A stretch of 64,000 nucleotides of DNA from JBJSXJ01 sp044235425. GTDB taxonomy: Bacteria > Planctomycetota > Planctomycetia > Pirellulales > Pirellulaceae. The position numbers and the translations under genes were made by a program. Positions 37,466 through 46,969 of the stretch are shown piece by piece (the first letter of the stretch is position 1; each line of letters opens with the position of its first letter). The notes under the pieces were generated by a model that saw only the letters and a program-made list of their open reading frames with translations, was not told the origin of the DNA and did no database searches. The DNA lies in NCBI GenBank assembly GCA_044235425.1, contig JBIIHW010000010.1, positions 71,466 through 135,465 of the forward strand, in the 5' to 3' direction.

Positions 37466-39139
37466 CTACGGCAGCTCGTAACAGGCAGCTTCTTGACCGT
37501 TGCGGATGAGTAGCAGGTGGTCGATCAAACAGAGGTTGTTCCAGGTTTTACCTTCCAGAGCTGGAATCTTGCCATGTTCGAAATAGGCTTGCGGCGAAGC
37601 GTCGACCAAAGCTAACTCACCCGCCTCGGATAACACCAGCAACAAATCATCGACCCGCAGCACTTGTCCGTGATCGTACCGACCCTTTTTCCAGCGACTG
37701 CGCCCGGTCTCCAAATCCACACACTCCAGAATTCCATCGGACAGACCATAGGCGAAACCTTCATGAATCGACAGATTCGTGAATTTCGTTTTTAAAACTC
37801 GATTGTTATGCCAGATTTCTTTTGCCTCCAGCTTGCCATTGCCAGCATCGCTCAGCTGCAACAGCATGGCGCCTGCTCCATAGCTCTTACTCACCAGCAG
37901 CTGATTTCCAGGCAATGGAATGGGCTGCGAGGTATTGGCGTTGGCGGCACTATTGCCGAACCACGGATACTCCCAGATCACTCTGCCAGTTTGCGGCTCA
38001 TGCCCCGACACGTTGTCCTCATTCACGCTCACGATTTGCCGCTGACCGGCTAAGTCTTCCACGAGAATCGGCGAGCAGTAACTTACTTGTCGATCACCTG
38101 CTTGCCACACCTTTTCACCGGTGAGTTTGTCGAGAGCGATGAGCGACACGCATTCGCCTTTTGGGGGTCCACCTGCCGGAACGACAACCAGATTATCCAC
38201 GATAAGTGGTGAGCCCGAGCGGCCCCAGGCGACGACCGACGGATCGCGTGCTGGCGAGCTGCCTCGATCGGCAAGCAAGTCGAATCGCCACAGAAGCTTG
38301 CCAGTCGCTCCCTCCAAGCAAACGACAATTCCTTGCGCCCCCAACGTGTACACTCGCCCTTCATGAATCGTCGGCGTGCTGCGTGGTCCGACTCCTCCCA
38401 GCACGGTTTCATGACGAGCTGCTTCGCGATGAGCCCAGACCAGTTTTCCGGTGCGCAACTCATAGCATGTCGTCAACTCATCCTCGCCGCGCTGCTCCAT
38501 CGTGACAGCGAAACCATTTACGACGCTGAAAGCTGACCAACCAGCTCCAATCGGTTGCTTCCAAAGCAGCTTGGGCGGCTGCTTCGTCCAATCTTTGCCC
38601 AGGTTGATTCCCGTCAGAGCGTTCCGGCGACCGCGTCCTAAAAACTCGGGATAGTCGTTCTCACTTTCGGTCGCCAAGTCAATGACAGCGGACTTCGCAG
38701 GAGTTTCAATCGAGGCGATGTTCTGATCCGTCTTTTTCATCCAGCGGAAGCGAATCTTCGACGGTACTAAGTTACCCGTGGTTTCATCAATGCTGATGGT
38801 CGCGACTCCGAAGACGACGAGTCCCAGGATGGTAAGTCCCACGAGTCGACGGACGAGTGCTGGGTAGGAACTGCGAAAGACGAACCAAGTCAGTAGCCGC
38901 ATGAAGGCGATAAAACAAAACACCAGCGACGTCACATTCGACGCCGCTCGGTCTGCCAGTTCCCCAAAGACTCGATTCAGTCCGATTTGGGACAAAACCG
39001 CGAGCGTCAAACAAATACCGACCGTCACCCAAGCTCGCCAGGGCGGCAGGTAACTGGGCTCTTTCCCCGCGTTTGATTCTTGGTGGGGATTCGACGAAGC
39101 AGTCAGGTCGACTGTTTGCGAGATCTCAGATTGGCTCAT
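37466..39139 (-). CDS. Membrane-anchored PQQ-type beta-propeller protein
   Basis: The product has 557 residues. Three probable transmembrane segments lie in the first 140 residues (AWVTVGICLTLAVLSQIG, VTSLVFCFIAFMRLLTWFV, LVGLTILGLVVFGVATI). The rest is a propeller of the PQQ-repeat/BamB type, with blades recognised by phrases such as GRVYTLGAQGIVVCLEGATG and LTGEKVWQAGDRQ. No PQQ-binding dehydrogenase active site is seen, so it is more likely a structural or assembly protein than an enzyme. It is the last gene of the MoxR-type operon, starting six bases after the DUF58 gene. Confidence 0.8.
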   Translation of the reverse strand: MSQSEISQTVDLTASSNPHQESNAGKEPSYLPPWRAWVTVGICLTLAVLSQIGLNRVFGELADRAASNVTSLVFCFIAFMRLLTWFVFRSSYPALVRRLVGLTILGLVVFGVATISIDETTGNLVPSKIRFRWMKKTDQNIASIETPAKSAVIDLATESENDYPEFLGRGRRNALTGINLGKDWTKQPPKLLWKQPIGAGWSAFSVVNGFAVTMEQRGEDELTTCYELRTGKLVWAHREAARHETVLGGVGPRSTPTIHEGRVYTLGAQGIVVCLEGATGKLLWRFDLLADRGSSPARDPSVVAWGRSGSPLIVDNLVVVPAGGPPKGECVSLIALDKLTGEKVWQAGDRQVSYCSPILVEDLAGQRQIVSVNEDNVSGHEPQTGRVIWEYPWFGNSAANANTSQPIPLPGNQLLVSKSYGAGAMLLQLSDAGNGKLEAKEIWHNNRVLKTKFTNLSIHEGFAYGLSDGILECVDLETGRSRWKKGRYDHGQVLRVDDLLLVLSEAGELALVDASPQAYFEHGKIPALEGKTWNNLCLIDHLLLIRNGQEAACYELP

Positions 39140-39145
39140 GGCGAA

Positions 39146-40603
39146 TCACAACAGATGTCGTGCCTTCAATTCCAAATATTTATTTACCAGCGGCGCCGTC
39201 ATTTCCTCGGGAAACAAGTCGAGGCAGAGAACGCCCTGGTGCGTAAGGTCGCTGATGACTTGTTGCCGCCAGGACAGGATATGAGCTGCGACCGCTGCCT
39301 GATAGAGGTCGGGAGACCCAATTCCTGCCGGAACGCCTCGTATCAGTTTCTCCCCGGCATCCGCCGCAGAAAATAACTGCCGGTCGCGAATCAGGCAGCC
39401 CAAGGGTAAATGCCGACCGACTTGAGCCGCCAAATAGCGCTGAATCTGATTCGCATTCACCTCGTCGAAAACACTAGTGATAAATACCACCAAAGCCCGT
39501 TTACGGCAGTGACTCGACAAATGCAGAAAAGCCTCGTCGTATCGCGACTCGACCAATTGCGGAAACCGATCAAATGAGGCATGCATTAGATTGTTCATCT
39601 GTTTCATGCCACCCTTAGGCGGCACATACGTGTGCACTCGATCTGAGAAAGCCAGCATGCCAACAGAATCGCCCTGTCGCAGGGCCACATAGCTCAGCAT
39701 GAGCATTGAGTTCAGCGCATGGTCAAGCAGGCTGAGGCCATTGGCTTCATTCGTCATCATGCGGCCGCAATCGATCATGAAGATCAGGCGTTGGCTCTGA
39801 CTGCTCTGGAAATCTTTCACCGTGAGTCGTTGTCTTCGAGCGGTGGCACGCCATTCCATGTGCTTGTAGTTGTCATCCGGCAGATAATCCCGCAGACGCT
39901 CGAATTCATGATCTTGACCAACCTTGCGCGTACGTCGCACTCCCAGCAGTGTCAGACGATTCGTTCGTGCCAGCAGCGCATACTCGGCCAGTTGTTTCAA
40001 ATCGGGATAGACGTTGAGTTTCGATTCCGCGGGAATCGTAAGTATGCGACTCCACAATCCCAGTTTGCTTCGCAGCTTCAGAAAAATACGCCGTAGCTCG
40101 TAGGCACCCCGTCGTAGAGCTTGCATGTCATAGTGCATTGTCGCGCGCGATTGCGGTGCAAGACTCAATTCAAACTCTGTCATCTCGACCGTAAATTCCG
40201 GCGGAACATCATCGCGCACGACCACCGGCAACGTCCGGCGACTTAGATTCTCCACCACAATCTCCACTCGATGCGGATTGCGCAGTGAGACAATTTTCAG
40301 TGTCTGTCGTGCGCCGCGAAAGTAGCCAGCTCGAGGTACCGTGATCAGATCGGCCAAAGCGATGAGTGCGATGATGGAATCCAGCGCGATCAGAACGGGA
40401 AACACATCCATCTGGACCGCCAGCGTGACCGACATGACGGTAGGCACGCAAATGGCTAGCACCAGTCGGTTCGTGGGATAGATGCGTTTCCAGAGTGCCA
40501 GGGGAATGAACGGGCCCGCGAGCAGAATCAACCAGAACCAGCTGAGTTGTTCGCGCAAGGAACCAAACCATTCGATCCAACCTGTCCAATCGAAGGAACT
40601 CAC
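39146..40603 (-). CDS. DUF58 protein (von Willebrand A-like)
   Basis: The product has 485 residues. Three N-terminal hydrophobic segments (about 20-90) anchor it. The DUF58 signature is present: GQDHEFERLRDYLPDD with KHMEWRATARRQ just after (about 229-258), followed by a vWA-like strand LIFMIDCGRMM in which Asp278 would begin a metal site. DUF58 proteins work with MoxR AAA+ ATPases, which are thought to insert metals or mature envelope complexes. The start overlaps the end of the MoxR gene by four bases. Confidence 0.92.
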   Translation of the reverse strand: MSSFDWTGWIEWFGSLREQLSWFWLILLAGPFIPLALWKRIYPTNRLVLAICVPTVMSVTLAVQMDVFPVLIALDSIIALIALADLITVPRAGYFRGARQTLKIVSLRNPHRVEIVVENLSRRTLPVVVRDDVPPEFTVEMTEFELSLAPQSRATMHYDMQALRRGAYELRRIFLKLRSKLGLWSRILTIPAESKLNVYPDLKQLAEYALLARTNRLTLLGVRRTRKVGQDHEFERLRDYLPDDNYKHMEWRATARRQRLTVKDFQSSQSQRLIFMIDCGRMMTNEANGLSLLDHALNSMLMLSYVALRQGDSVGMLAFSDRVHTYVPPKGGMKQMNNLMHASFDRFPQLVESRYDEAFLHLSSHCRKRALVVFITSVFDEVNANQIQRYLAAQVGRHLPLGCLIRDRQLFSAADAGEKLIRGVPAGIGSPDLYQAAVAAHILSWRQQVISDLTHQGVLCLDLFPEEMTAPLVNKYLELKARHLL

Positions 40604-41655
40604 AGACGCGGAACCTCCACACTGCGAATCAAATTGAAGAGCAGGTCGTCAACTTTTTGCCCCTCCACCTCGGCCTCAGCGGTCAAGATCACGCGATGTC
40701 GCAGCGCCGAAGTAGCAATCTGCACGACATCATCGGGAATGGCATAGTCACGTCCATTGAAGGCCGCCAGAGTACGTGCCGCTTGCATCATCGCCAGCCC
40801 CGCTCGTGGCGAAGCTCCAATATGAAATAGCGGCCAACGTCGAGTTAAACGTACGATTTTATTGATGTAATCGACCAGCTTGTCATCCACTCGTACCTGC
40901 GCGTTCTCTTGCGCAATCCGCTGAATTTCTTCGGGATTGGTGACGGTTGAGATTTCCTCTTCCAGCCGCTGATTGATATCGATTTGTCGGCTGTGCATTT
41001 TCAAAATATCTGCCTCTTCTTGCTCGCCTGGATAATTCGCAATCAGTTTGAACATGAAGCGATCCAGCTGTGCCTCGGGCAGATTGTAGGTCCCCTCGGA
41101 CTCCAACGGGTTTTGCGTGGCAAGTACCAGGAAGGGCCGACTGAGCGGATGACTTACACCATCAACGGTGACGCGAAACTCTTGCATGATCTCCAGCAAT
41201 GCCGCATGAGTCTTCGCAGGGGCTCGATTGATTTCGTCGGCCAATAGGAACTGAGTGAAAACGGGTCCCGGTCGAAAACGAAACTCTTGCAGCTTCATGT
41301 CATACATCGGCGCGCCCGTGATGTCCGAGGGCATCAAATCGGCGGTGAACTGTATACGTCCAAAGCGACAACCGAGCACTCGACCTAGCGTTCGCACAAA
41401 CAGCGTCTTACCTAAACCCGGCACGCTTTCAATCAAGACGTGGCCGTTGGAGAAGAGTGCTACCAAGCTGCCGAGCACCAGTTCATGTTGGCCGACGTAA
41501 AGCTTACTGATCTCAGCCATGATCCGCTCAAAGAGACGTTTCGTGGGCGTGTCGCGCTGAGTTCCCAGACCGACACTGGTCAAGCTCGCAGGCGGCGAAG
41601 CACTCGTTTCATTAACGCCTGGCCAAGAATTGACGGGAGGAAGGGAGTTGCTCAT
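40600..41655 (-). CDS. moxR: MoxR-family AAA+ ATPase
   Basis: The product has 351 residues, a normal MoxR length. Walker A is VPGLGKT (78-84) and Walker B is LLADE (137-141). The sensor region includes LVLATQNPLESEGTYNLPEAQLDRF in two parts. MoxR proteins act as chaperone-like ATPases with vWA partners; the next gene in the operon is a DUF58/vWA protein. It overlaps its neighbours by four bases at both ends, which indicates translational coupling. Confidence 0.95.
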   Translation of the reverse strand: MSNSLPPVNSWPGVNETSASPPASLTSVGLGTQRDTPTKRLFERIMAEISKLYVGQHELVLGSLVALFSNGHVLIESVPGLGKTLFVRTLGRVLGCRFGRIQFTADLMPSDITGAPMYDMKLQEFRFRPGPVFTQFLLADEINRAPAKTHAALLEIMQEFRVTVDGVSHPLSRPFLVLATQNPLESEGTYNLPEAQLDRFMFKLIANYPGEQEEADILKMHSRQIDINQRLEEEISTVTNPEEIQRIAQENAQVRVDDKLVDYINKIVRLTRRWPLFHIGASPRAGLAMMQAARTLAAFNGRDYAIPDDVVQIATSALRHRVILTAEAEVEGQKVDDLLFNLIRSVEVPRL

Positions 41656-43004
41656 GGGGAATCCTTAAGCGTGGCGTTCAGTTGGTTTTTGGCTTGTACT
41701 TTCTGCCGATAGATTTCAATCTTGTCGCGCGCGAATTCACTGTCTTGTGACCAGGAGAGTAGCTCCCCTGCTGCCACCAGATGTTTCTGAAAGTCGGTTG
41801 TTGATTCGGGGAGCAGTTTTTTTGGTCGGCCGAAGATCGGTAGTCTGACAAAACAGATCACGATTCCGGCCGCAATGAGATGCAACAAAATGACATTGAG
41901 TGGAAATACCTGAAAGAGTTCAAAACCATTCGCTTTAGGTTGTTCCGATTCCATTTGACGAATCTCGATACCACCCGCAGAGCTTTCCAGAAATGCTACC
42001 GATCCGGGTGGTCCGCATTGTTCGATCAGTCGAGCTGCCAGTTTACGATGCTCGTGATTCACCAGCCCCACGTTGACCAGAAACGATCCGTTCGTGACAA
42101 CCAGCAACTGACTTTCCGCCGCTCTGGAGCTGGCCGAGGCGAAATTAGGTAATCCACCACACCGAGTTACCAGCGGATCGCCACGGTCGGTTGCCAACAG
42201 CACGTCGAACCGTGCGTCTGAGATCACATCCATGACAGAGGCCTGAGCGGTATTCAGCGAGGCGCTGCCGGAGTTGCCTGGCGCCGTGGCAGTTCGACGC
42301 TGTCGAGGTGCTGGCCGAAACGCCCCAGCCCTCCAGACCGTCGTTGCCGGTCTCACCGTGGGCTTGGCTTTATGTCGGGCGAGTGCCTCTGGCGTGGGAA
42401 CGTCAAAGCGAGTCAGTAGATCAATCTCGGTGGCCGCGCCATCCACTCCCTCTGCCCATGGTCCCTGTAAATGTTGCGCTCGATAGACTGGCTGGTCGGA
42501 CCTGAGATTAAACCACGTCACATACTCCTCCGGTGCCAAACCGCCGCGCAGCCTTAAGTGTCGTTGAATAGATTCGTTTAACCGTCGATCAACGACACGC
42601 ATATCCGCCTTGGACTGCTGCGCCCTGATGATACGCCAGTAATGACTGGCGGCATCAAAATCTCGTCCCACATAAACAACCGTCCGTCCCGGCGATTCCC
42701 GCAACCAATTCTCAAGGTACGCTCGTTCCGCCAGTGACGGTGGAAGGATGTCATCCGGGAACCAAACAAGAGTCTGAAAATTATTCAAACGTGGTGAGAG
42801 TACTTCACGCGTACTCACTTGATGTCCCGCTTGTTCGAACATCATCGCCAGCACTTTCGTCCCCGCCACGCTTTGCGGCTCGAACGTGGTCGTGGTGCGT
42901 TTTCCGTATTCATCGATCAGCGGTTGTTCAAGGCAGCCAGCGGCTGACGCCGCACATAGCAGCCACAGCGGAAGCAGCCACTGCTTAGGGTCATATCGAT
43001 TCAT
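41652..43004 (-). CDS. DUF4350 lipoprotein/membrane protein
   Basis: The product has 450 residues. The N-terminus is a lipoprotein signal (LLCAASAAGC). Residues 30-130 form the DUF4350 fold, seen in MTGTKVL-like phrases such as VAGTKVLAMMFEQAGHQV and TVVYVGRDFDAA. A central low-complexity Arg/Pro stretch follows, then a second alpha/beta part, a hydrophobic membrane segment near the C-terminus (LNVILLHLIAAGIVICFV), and a short cytoplasmic tail. DUF4350 proteins are regular members of MoxR/DUF58 clusters. Both ends overlap neighbours by four bases. Confidence 0.88.
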   Translation of the reverse strand: MNRYDPKQWLLPLWLLCAASAAGCLEQPLIDEYGKRTTTTFEPQSVAGTKVLAMMFEQAGHQVSTREVLSPRLNNFQTLVWFPDDILPPSLAERAYLENWLRESPGRTVVYVGRDFDAASHYWRIIRAQQSKADMRVVDRRLNESIQRHLRLRGGLAPEEYVTWFNLRSDQPVYRAQHLQGPWAEGVDGAATEIDLLTRFDVPTPEALARHKAKPTVRPATTVWRAGAFRPAPRQRRTATAPGNSGSASLNTAQASVMDVISDARFDVLLATDRGDPLVTRCGGLPNFASASSRAAESQLLVVTNGSFLVNVGLVNHEHRKLAARLIEQCGPPGSVAFLESSAGGIEIRQMESEQPKANGFELFQVFPLNVILLHLIAAGIVICFVRLPIFGRPKKLLPESTTDFQKHLVAAGELLSWSQDSEFARDKIEIYRQKVQAKNQLNATLKDSP

Positions 43005-43732
43005 GACCGTTTCTCCTGCTGCTGCAAGATGTGGTGAAAGCTGCTCAAGTTTTGCCAGCAGGGCTCGAATTCATCTCGACTAATGGTGTATTGGCCGAAG
43101 AAAACATCCTCGAACGTCACCATGGTTTGCTCCAGGATCCGCGCCAGCGGTGGCTGCTGTCGTACCTCCCGAAGATATTGCCGATTGGTTTTGCCCAGAG
43201 TTAGCTTGATGTACTGGTGCTCATCTAACCGGATCAGCTGGTAGCTGTAGAGGTAGATTATCGCGTTGCGATAATCACCCATTTCATACCGCCGTCGTGC
43301 TTCCTCGAGCAGATCTCCGCGGGGGACTTCAATTTCAAAGGGGAGATTCTCGATGCGGTCGATATCGGCATTGAGTGCCAGACCTTTGCTGACCTTTTTC
43401 GTCCCTTTTTTCGTCAGTCCCTTAGCGATCAGATATGCGCGGATGATGAGGTAGACAACGAGTGCCAGCAAGGCAAACAGCAGGAGGTAACCGACAACGC
43501 GGACCAGATCACCGAAGATATCGATGAGCCACTGAGGAATGTCAAAGTTAAACCACTCGGTTCTCTCGACCGGGTAATCCTGCACCTCGTCACGCCCTAA
43601 TCGAATCGGCTTCAGTTCATCTTTGGCCGGGTCGTACCAGGGCATAAGTTTCATGGATTGCAGCGCTTCCCGCCCGCCTTCCACAGCTTTCTCTGAGTAT
43701 TTTTCGGTAGCTATCCACGCGACGAGTGTCAT
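43001..43732 (-). CDS. DUF4129 membrane protein
   Basis: The product has 243 residues. There is one strong transmembrane segment (LVRVVGYLLLFALLALVVYLIIRAYLIA, about 91-117) with an N-terminal extracytoplasmic part. The C-terminal domain is of the DUF4129 type: MGDYRNAIIYLYSYQLIRLDEH, then LTLGKTNRQYLREV. DUF4129 proteins occur with MoxR, DUF58 and DUF4350 genes. The four-base overlaps with both neighbours show it belongs to this operon. Confidence 0.85.
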   Translation of the reverse strand: MTLVAWIATEKYSEKAVEGGREALQSMKLMPWYDPAKDELKPIRLGRDEVQDYPVERTEWFNFDIPQWLIDIFGDLVRVVGYLLLFALLALVVYLIIRAYLIAKGLTKKGTKKVSKGLALNADIDRIENLPFEIEVPRGDLLEEARRRYEMGDYRNAIIYLYSYQLIRLDEHQYIKLTLGKTNRQYLREVRQQPPLARILEQTMVTFEDVFFGQYTISRDEFEPCWQNLSSFHHILQQQEKRS

Positions 43733-44634
43733 GGTGTAGACCCCGTCATCCGCTGAATTATTCGATTCGCCTCACTCCGCAGCCGCAAATCAATTTCCCA
43801 GCCTTCATCGCGAATCCGCACATCCAGATAATTCAGAAAGCGCATTACCATCGAGAACGCCGCGGCCAGCCAGACCGAAGCGGGAAACGCGACGTTGACG
43901 AGTGTCGGGCTCCAGCGCCAGTTACTGAGGAACACTCCATTGAGGAACAGGGCACCGTGCGCGATTGAACCGGCTAGTAGTATCGAGATCATGGCTGATC
44001 CCAGGGAGCGGGAGAAGGTGTTGGAGTGTCCGAACCGGTGAAACATCTGATTGCGCTTGCCCACTGTTACCTGGTTGGTTTTCTTTCCTCGCAGCGGATG
44101 TCGCTCCAGCAGTACAATCTCCGGCAGATACGGCCGCATGGTCCGCAGCAGAAACTGTAACCCGCACCACATCAGGAAAAAAAACTCGCCCACTGAATAG
44201 TCTGCATCGGACTCTGCGTTCCAGAGTAGCAGAATTGCGATCAGAGGCCCGCGCCAGATTACCAGCTCCAGGATCACAGGCTTAAGCACCGCTGGCAGTT
44301 CCCGCCACGCTCTCCGCACCGATGGGTGCTCATGAAACACATACTGTCCCAGGTACAATGTGGGGACCACTGATACCAGCGGCACCTCGAGGAAGATCAG
44401 CAGGGACATGTTTATGACATATCGAACCGGTATGAAATCGCTTTCATAGTGATAATATTCCCAGCTCGCCATCCAGCCGATCAAAACATGATTGAAGGCC
44501 GCCATGACGACTGTGAAGGGCAGCATGGCCAAAAGGATTCGGCCACCACTGCGACGCATGATGAGTAGTGACAGGTCAATGATTTCCGCCAACGTGCGCT
44601 CGCGAATCTCAATTCGAGTTCGATCAAAGTGCAT
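43729..44634 (-). CDS. Multi-pass membrane protein of unknown function
   Basis: The product has 301 residues with about five or six hydrophobic segments. The C-terminal phrase FLNYLDVRIRDEGWEIDLRLR is typical of a membrane-protein group found in MoxR/SpoIIM/RDD clusters, with no assigned function. Its start overlaps the SpoIIM gene by 11 bases and its end overlaps the DUF4129 gene by four, so it is translated from the same mRNA. A role in membrane organisation together with SpoIIM and RDD is inferred from the cluster. Confidence 0.8.
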   Translation of the reverse strand: MHFDRTRIEIRERTLAEIIDLSLLIMRRSGGRILLAMLPFTVVMAAFNHVLIGWMASWEYYHYESDFIPVRYVINMSLLIFLEVPLVSVVPTLYLGQYVFHEHPSVRRAWRELPAVLKPVILELVIWRGPLIAILLLWNAESDADYSVGEFFFLMWCGLQFLLRTMRPYLPEIVLLERHPLRGKKTNQVTVGKRNQMFHRFGHSNTFSRSLGSAMISILLAGSIAHGALFLNGVFLSNWRWSPTLVNVAFPASVWLAAAFSMVMRFLNYLDVRIRDEGWEIDLRLRSEANRIIQRMTGSTP

Positions 44635-45607
44635 GCTTTTTACCTCGTGGAAAACCTAATCCGACGAAATAGAAAAGCAGCAAGAGGCTGTCGAATACAC
44701 CGACAGCAGCTTTGACCGCATACGGCAATGCCGAAGGCGATATAAAGGCTTCGGTGAGTGCGGCGAGGAAAAACAGAATCATGGAGGCGCCCATGATCGG
44801 CATGGCATCCTTGGCCGTAATACGTAACGAGTCCGAGCGAGCCCAGCCACGAGTGGAAATTAAGGAAACTCCCAGGCGCAGACCGGCGCCAGCGGCCAAG
44901 ACGATTGCGGTGAGTTCAAAGGGGCCATGGGCGATGACAAATTCAAAGAAATTATCACCTTGCTTGACAGAGTCACGAGCCATATAGCCAAAGGAGGCGC
45001 CTAAAGCGGCAGCATTGTACAGCGTCAAATAGATACCCGGTACAATCGCCAGTCCACCGGCAAAGCATTTTAATCCGATCCCAGTATTATGTGATATGTA
45101 ATATGCTGCCATCAGCATATTCATATTCATGGAACGCCCACGCGGTGGCTCTGAGAAACTACTTTTCAATTGATTCATCATCTGCTCGCCAATCATCGCC
45201 TCCGCGTAACCAGGGAAAAAACTTTCGGAGTTGGCGAGCAAGGCCGAGAGAATGAAGATGCCCCAAAAAATGACGAACGCCAGTTGTACGCAGCGATCGG
45301 AAAAAATGTATTGAGGAGCATCGAATAGTAAAACGTGTTTCCAGCGATTCAGTGCAAACGGCTCGCTACGATAGAGCTGATTGTGTGCTCGACCAACGAG
45401 TCGATGCAGGAACTGCACCGTGTTGGGAGGCAGTTGGTAGGCATCCGCCAGCGCTAGGTCAGCACAGGCGGCGCGGTAAAGGTCCGAAAAGCGAGTGGCC
45501 AGACCGGGATCGATCCGCCGCCCGCGTCGACCTTGCAAGATGACACAGAGGCGATCGAGTTCTTCCCAGGAAGTACGCCGTTGAGCGAGTAGATCGACTA
45601 CTTTCAT
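44624..45607 (-). CDS. Stage II sporulation protein M-like membrane protein
   Basis: The product has 327 residues. The N-terminal cytoplasmic region (1-110) has the DLYRAACADLALA phrase usual for this family. The membrane domain carries GIGLKCFAGGLAIVPGIYLTL and the family hallmark HGPFELTAIVLAAGAGLRLG. In Bacillus SpoIIM joins a membrane peptidoglycan-degradation complex; in non-sporulating bacteria this version sits in MoxR clusters. It overlaps the RDD gene by four bases. Confidence 0.92.
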   Translation of the reverse strand: MKVVDLLAQRRTSWEELDRLCVILQGRRGRRIDPGLATRFSDLYRAACADLALADAYQLPPNTVQFLHRLVGRAHNQLYRSEPFALNRWKHVLLFDAPQYIFSDRCVQLAFVIFWGIFILSALLANSESFFPGYAEAMIGEQMMNQLKSSFSEPPRGRSMNMNMLMAAYYISHNTGIGLKCFAGGLAIVPGIYLTLYNAAALGASFGYMARDSVKQGDNFFEFVIAHGPFELTAIVLAAGAGLRLGVSLISTRGWARSDSLRITAKDAMPIMGASMILFFLAALTEAFISPSALPYAVKAAVGVFDSLLLLFYFVGLGFPRGKKHAL

Positions 45608-46506
45608 AGCGGAGACTTCCCCTCAGAATCCTGCGATTGTCGGGCTTGATCGGCCACAAACGCTCGATAGTACATCGCGCAAAGCAGCAGATCACAACTG
45701 GTATCGGGCAGTAAATTAAATCGCTGGATGTATGGCTTACCTAACTTGGACGCCAACTCTTGACGACGCTCGGGCTGCAAATTCAGGCGTCGTTCCGCAT
45801 ACAGAGACAGTGTCTTCGCCAGCGACCGATGGACGATGAAATCGGCCGGCAATAGCGTCGCCAACTTCGGCACTCGTTCATCTTCCAGTTTGGCAATTCC
45901 TGCCAGCCAATAGCGTTCTTCCAGCACTACCATTGTGCCGCAGACCAGATCTCCGATGCGCTGAAAGCGGCGGGTGAGCAGCATGGAGATGATGCCAAAA
46001 AGAAGCGTGGGAATGACGTAGAGCGGCGGCAGTGGATCATTCAAGCCAAACAGTGGACCGAACATTTCGATCGATAGAAACGGGAACAGATCGACATACC
46101 GGAGTACATTGCGCAAGACGGCTTGTAACCCATTGATCGGTCGCCCATCGATCGTAACCACTCGCAGACCGAACACTCGCTTACCCGGTGTCTGTCCGTT
46201 CCAGTAGGATTCAAAAAAACCGCCGTAAAACCAATCCAGGAGGAACCACAGTACAATGGCAAAAGTAAATGAAAAAGCAGCAAAGATATCGACGAACCAG
46301 CGTAAAAAAGGCAGATATACGGACAGAAATGCAAATAATACGATCAAAAGCATAGCCGCCATGTAGACCACGAACACGATGCCTGTGCGGAAGAGATAAT
46401 CCAGCAGCAGCGCCAGCAGTCGATTCAGCGGACCAGCCACTCGGTAGTCGAATGCAATATTCTCCGGCGTGACAATCTGAATCGTAGTATCGAGCGCTCG
46501 CTCCAT
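45604..46506 (-). CDS. RDD family membrane protein
   Basis: The start at 46506 gives MERALDTTIQIVTPENIAF, the natural N-terminus of this family; the open frame extends 83 codons further upstream without similarity. The product has 300 residues. The RDD domain (about 25-200) begins with GPLNRLLALLLDYL, has long transmembrane segments and the TPGKRVFGLRVV motif. A C-terminal cytoplasmic region of about 100 residues follows. It is probably the first gene of the operon that continues with SpoIIM and MoxR genes. RDD proteins have been linked to ion transport, but the role here is unknown. Confidence 0.88.
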   Translation of the reverse strand: MERALDTTIQIVTPENIAFDYRVAGPLNRLLALLLDYLFRTGIVFVVYMAAMLLIVLFAFLSVYLPFLRWFVDIFAAFSFTFAIVLWFLLDWFYGGFFESYWNGQTPGKRVFGLRVVTIDGRPINGLQAVLRNVLRYVDLFPFLSIEMFGPLFGLNDPLPPLYVIPTLLFGIISMLLTRRFQRIGDLVCGTMVVLEERYWLAGIAKLEDERVPKLATLLPADFIVHRSLAKTLSLYAERRLNLQPERRQELASKLGKPYIQRFNLLPDTSCDLLLCAMYYRAFVADQARQSQDSEGKSPL

Positions 46507-46969
46507 AACAACCCACTTGCCGCGGTCTTGCCAACCGCCATCCCAACAGGTGCTGAATCGCGAAGTTTTGATCTCAATCGGAATTATCAGCCGGCTTCGG
46601 ACAAGAAACAAGCTAGCGCGATGAGGTAAAAAAGTCGGGAGCACTTTCTCCCCTGCGGGCTTCAGGTGGTTCCTAAGCTGAAACTGAGGACAAGAGTCGT
46701 TGCGAGTTTGGAAGCCAATACGAAGCCAGAGCGTTTCGGCCCCAAGGGCCAGCAAGCTGACAGCTCCTGGCGTTGCCAGGGGCTGACTTGTTGTCGCCCG
46801 CGCCCGGAGCTCTGAGGAGGCCTGTCGAACCCTAAGGGGAGAATGACCTCATGCGCGTCGACGCCTGGAACCGATGATGCTTTCCCGACAAGGCTTGTCG
46901 TCGCTAGGCGCCGACCGCTAAAACGGTGTTTGCAAACCGGGAAGAAACAGACATCAGGAGAGCAGCATC
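46507..46969. other. Intergenic region with a REP-like double hairpin
   Basis: 463 bases separate the divergent RDD and SDR genes. Two adjacent perfect hairpins, GGCCC-caa-GGGCC (46738-46750) and CCTGGC-gtt-GCCAGG (46766-46780), repeat the GGCC/CCTxGGC layout of the REPs near 36.4 kb with different stems. The SDR ribosome site AGGAG is at the right end. No convincing gene lies in the rest. The region should contain the promoters of both genes. Confidence 0.5.
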
